This document shows, in pieces, positions 62,289-64,000 of a DNA stretch of 64,000 bases. Within the stretch, counting starts at the first letter, position 1. Every line of letters starts with the position of its first letter. Source of the stretch: Phenylobacterium sp. (GTDB lineage: Bacteria; Pseudomonadota; Alphaproteobacteria; Caulobacterales; Caulobacteraceae); the NCBI GenBank assembly GCA_020402585.1, contig JADBZH010000031.1:1-64000 (forward strand). Reading direction: 5' to 3'. The translations under genes were made by a program, and so were the position numbers. Below the pieces are notes generated by a model. It saw only the letters and a program-made list of their open reading frames with translations. It had not been told where the DNA came from and did no database searches.

Positions 62289-63077
62289 CTGGCGCCAGAT
62301 CTCGGCGTAGTAGTCCCCGACATAGTGGAAGGGGCTGAGGCCCCAGACGTGGTCGGGATCTGAAAACTCCAGGGAATCCGGGGCCTTGACGACCTCCAGG
62401 CGCGGAATGGCCGCGCGGGCGAGGGCGTGCATGCGCAAGAGGCGGGCGTTGTGCGCCGCCCGCGGGGCGCGTCGGCCGGGGGTGATTTCGAGGTCCGGCT
62501 CAAGGGCCTCGGTCCGGCCGCGGGCGGTGCGCAGGGCGCCGGCCCAGGTCGCGGCGTGAAGCACGGGCCGGGCGCCCGACAGGGGGGCGCCGGGGGTGAA
62601 GAGGTGCGCCAGGGCGTCCAGCGACCGTCGCCACAGCGTCGCGTCCGCGTCGCCCAGGGCGTCCAGGCGCCGCAGGGGCATGAGGGGGGGCAGGGCGTCC
62701 CAGCCGGACGTCTCCAGCTCCCAGGAGGCGGTCACGACGGCTCCGGCGCCGGCCAGAAGGTCGAACCGCTCGTCGATGAAGTCGAGGATGACGACGTCCG
62801 GACGGAACCGGACGATCTCGTCCAGCCCGGTTTTTGACAGGTCGGTCCGGAGGGCCCGGGCGGGATTGGCCCTCAGGCCCGGCGCCGGCCCCTCGGGCAG
62901 GACCAGCCCCGCCGGCCGGGCGCCGAACAGGCTCGGCAGCCGGGTGCGGGATATATAGAGAAGGTCCTCCGTCGGCGCCCCGGCCATGCGCCACAGGTCG
63001 CGGCTCACGCAGCTGCCGAGGATGGCCACGCGGCCACCCCCGGCGAGGGGCGGCGGAAGACGGGACGGTCCGCTCAT
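62274..63077 (-). CDS. DUF6270 protein (SGNH-like)
   Basis: Protein of 267 residues of the DUF6270 type. The N-terminal block VAILGSCVSRDLWR carries a Gly-x-Ser/Cys motif resembling the nucleophile of SGNH hydrolases; later blocks are VVILDFIDERFDL and the C-terminal DPDHVWGLSPFHYVGDYYAEI with Asp/His residues. Such genes recur in surface-polysaccharide loci, where an esterase or acetyltransferase-related role on sugars is plausible but untested. Confidence 0.8.
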   Translation of the reverse strand: MSGPSRLPPPLAGGGRVAILGSCVSRDLWRMAGAPTEDLLYISRTRLPSLFGARPAGLVLPEGPAPGLRANPARALRTDLSKTGLDEIVRFRPDVVILDFIDERFDLLAGAGAVVTASWELETSGWDALPPLMPLRRLDALGDADATLWRRSLDALAHLFTPGAPLSGARPVLHAATWAGALRTARGRTEALEPDLEITPGRRAPRAAHNARLLRMHALARAAIPRLEVVKAPDSLEFSDPDHVWGLSPFHYVGDYYAEIWRQLGGR

Positions 63078-63134
63078 GGCGCCAGACTAGGACGAATCGA
63101 TCCGCCGCACATCCGGGAGGCGGCGGGGACGCCG

Positions 63135-63308
63135 TTGACCCCCTCCGGCCCGCTTCGCGGTCCACCTCCCCCTGGGGGGAGGAATGACTGAGCCAATTGC
63201 TCCGCCAAGGGGGAGCTGTCAGCGAAGCTGACTGAGGGGGTCTGCGGCGGCTCAGCTGACCCCCTCCGACGCGCTGGCGCGCGCCACCTCCCCCTGGGGG
63301 GAGGAATT
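63135..63308. repeat. Intergenic palindromic repeat, copy R7
   Basis: An inverted A half (TTGACCCCCTCCGG, CCCGCTTCGCGGT stem, GGGGGGAGGAAT), a B half with the GTCAGCGAAGCTGAC stem (GCTCCGCCAAGGGGGAGC ... CTGAGGGGGTC), and a second A-type half with the GCGCTGGCGCGC stem variant. It lies between the divergent DUF6270 and type I secretion genes, a 380-base gap without other genes. Confidence 0.8.
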
Positions 63309-63347
63309 TGAGAGGGTGCGGCGTGGCGCCGGGGACACGGGTGGGGA

Positions 63348-63365
63348 GGGGGTTCGCGAACCCCC
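63348..63365. promoter_or_regulatory. 18-bp palindrome upstream of the type I secretion gene
   Basis: GGGGGTTCGCGAACCCCC is a perfect palindrome 93 bases before the ATG at 63458, and imperfect pairing continues outward. It could be an operator or the end of a transcript from the left. The sequence after it, with TTTCCTTGCTTTTCGTAAACC, is the most AT-rich part of the gap and a possible promoter. Confidence 0.4.
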
Positions 63366-63457
63366 CTCGCGGAATTTCCTTGCTTTTCGTAAACCTTCCG
63401 GGGTGATGGTCGCCCCCCATGCGGGAGCCGGCGCGCCGGCCCGAGCCAGGACCCAGG

Positions 63458-64000
63458 ATGAAGATCTTCAATCCCTTCGCCTCCATGCCCGACAACCCCC
63501 TCACCCGCGCGGTGAAGGAGGGGCGCCGGCCGCTGATCTATGCGGGCGTGTTCAGCCTGGTTTCGAACCTGCTCTACTTCGCCATGCCGCTCTACACGAC
63601 GCACATCTATGGCGGCGTGCTGCCGAGCGGGAGCGTGCCGACCCTGCTGGTCCTGACCTTCGGCGTGCTGGCGGCCTTCGCCATGTCGTCCATCATCGAC
63701 CACTACCGGGCCAAGGTGCTGATCAGCTTCGGCGTCCTTTTGGACCAGCGCGTCTCGGCCCACGTCTTCGGGGCCCTGTTCGAGGGCGCCGCCCGCGGCA
63801 TGCCCCAGGCCCGCAGCCAGGCCCTGCGCGACCTCGACACCTTCCGGCAGATGCTGACCGGCCCGGCCTTCGGCGTGCTGTTCGACCTGCCCTGGATGCC
63901 GATCTTCATGCTGGTCCTGTTCGTGATCGACCCGGTGATCGGCGTCATCACCTTCCTGGGCGCCCTGGTCCTGCTGGGCGTGGCCCTTCTGCAGGACATC
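63458..64000 (+). CDS. Type I secretion ABC transporter, 5' part (PrtD/RsaD-like), cut by window end
   Basis: Only the first 181 codons are in the window, with no stop. The protein starts MKIFNPFASMPDNPLTRAVKEGRR and shows the first membrane helices of a type I secretion ABC exporter (LIYAGVFSLVSNLLYFAMPLYTTHIYGGVLPSGSVPTLLVLTFGVLAAFAM), then LLDQRVSAHVFGALFEGAARG, QALRDLDTFRQMLTGPAFGVLFDLPWMPIFMLVLFVI. These exporters move unfolded proteins such as S-layer proteins, proteases or RTX proteins straight to the outside. In Caulobacter the related RsaD exports the S-layer, but this copy cannot be assigned to a substrate. Confidence 0.85.
   Translation, partial: MKIFNPFASMPDNPLTRAVKEGRRPLIYAGVFSLVSNLLYFAMPLYTTHIYGGVLPSGSVPTLLVLTFGVLAAFAMSSIIDHYRAKVLISFGVLLDQRVSAHVFGALFEGAARGMPQARSQALRDLDTFRQMLTGPAFGVLFDLPWMPIFMLVLFVIDPVIGVITFLGALVLLGVALLQDI

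Noticed and set aside
63458-64000. Naming the partial exporter rsaD
   Set aside because: Only the N-terminal membrane part is visible, and its sequence differs enough that substrate and orthology cannot be stated.

Overview
The window is very G+C-rich chromosomal DNA of an alphaproteobacterium, most likely Caulobacterales (Phenylobacterium- or Caulobacter-like). Support for this: an SOS box of the alphaproteobacterial form GTTC-N7-GTTC in front of imuA-imuB-dnaE2, a full CtrA box (TTAA-N7-TTAAC) at 36393-36408, a serC-serA pair with a serC-leader-like structure, COQ9 next to rpsU, and an ftsH-folP pair. The genus is inferred from gene content and base composition, not from a search.

Layout. 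1-6.2 kb is an accessory stretch: a TauD-type dioxygenase, a DUF433/DUF5615 toxin-antitoxin pair, a nuclease-toxin/SUKH-immunity pair behind a perfect LexA box, and a divergent amine oxidase/TetR pair sharing a 14-bp-arm operator. 6490-12764 is a 6.3-kb integrative element in the 3' end of tRNA-Ser(CGA), bounded by a 14-bp direct repeat. It holds a P4-type integrase, an AlpA-like protein, a replication-type HTH gene with iteron-like repeats, two small conserved island genes, an AT-rich GNAT toxin with a tiny upstream partner, and a secreted SNase-like protein. 12.9-25.5 kb is mostly metabolism: an RraA-like protein, thiolase plus DUF35 protein, CoA-transferase, acyl-CoA dehydrogenase, a crotonase-family protein lacking the usual glutamates, glucokinase, pyruvate kinase and a carboxylesterase. 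25.6-44.6 kb holds an Abi/HEPN gene, the SOS mutasome imuA-imuB-dnaE2, serA-serC, a CtrA-box region with a hybrid histidine kinase, thiD, folP, ftsH, rpsU and COQ9.

45.9-63.1 kb is a surface-polysaccharide locus. It contains a double GT2 transferase, two paralogous GT-B-like transferases with N-terminal repeats, a Wzm/Wzt-type ABC exporter, and a tightly overlapping set (polyprenyl-phosphate GT2, DUF2304, epimerase, polytopic membrane protein, lipoprotein, EamA-type 4-TM protein) that looks like lipid-linked sugar synthesis, flipping and transfer. A sulfotransferase, a DXD glycosyltransferase, a stand-alone repeat protein, a lower-GC methyltransferase and a DUF6270 protein complete it. The window ends inside a type I secretion ABC transporter gene.

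A family of large intergenic palindromic repeats appears at seven loci between housekeeping genes and is absent from the mobile element and the polysaccharide locus. The best candidates for undescribed biology are the LexA-box nuclease/immunity operon (2383-3966), the compact tRNA-Ser element with its GNAT toxin and unfamiliar short partner, and the repeat-bearing glycosyltransferase family of the polysaccharide locus.
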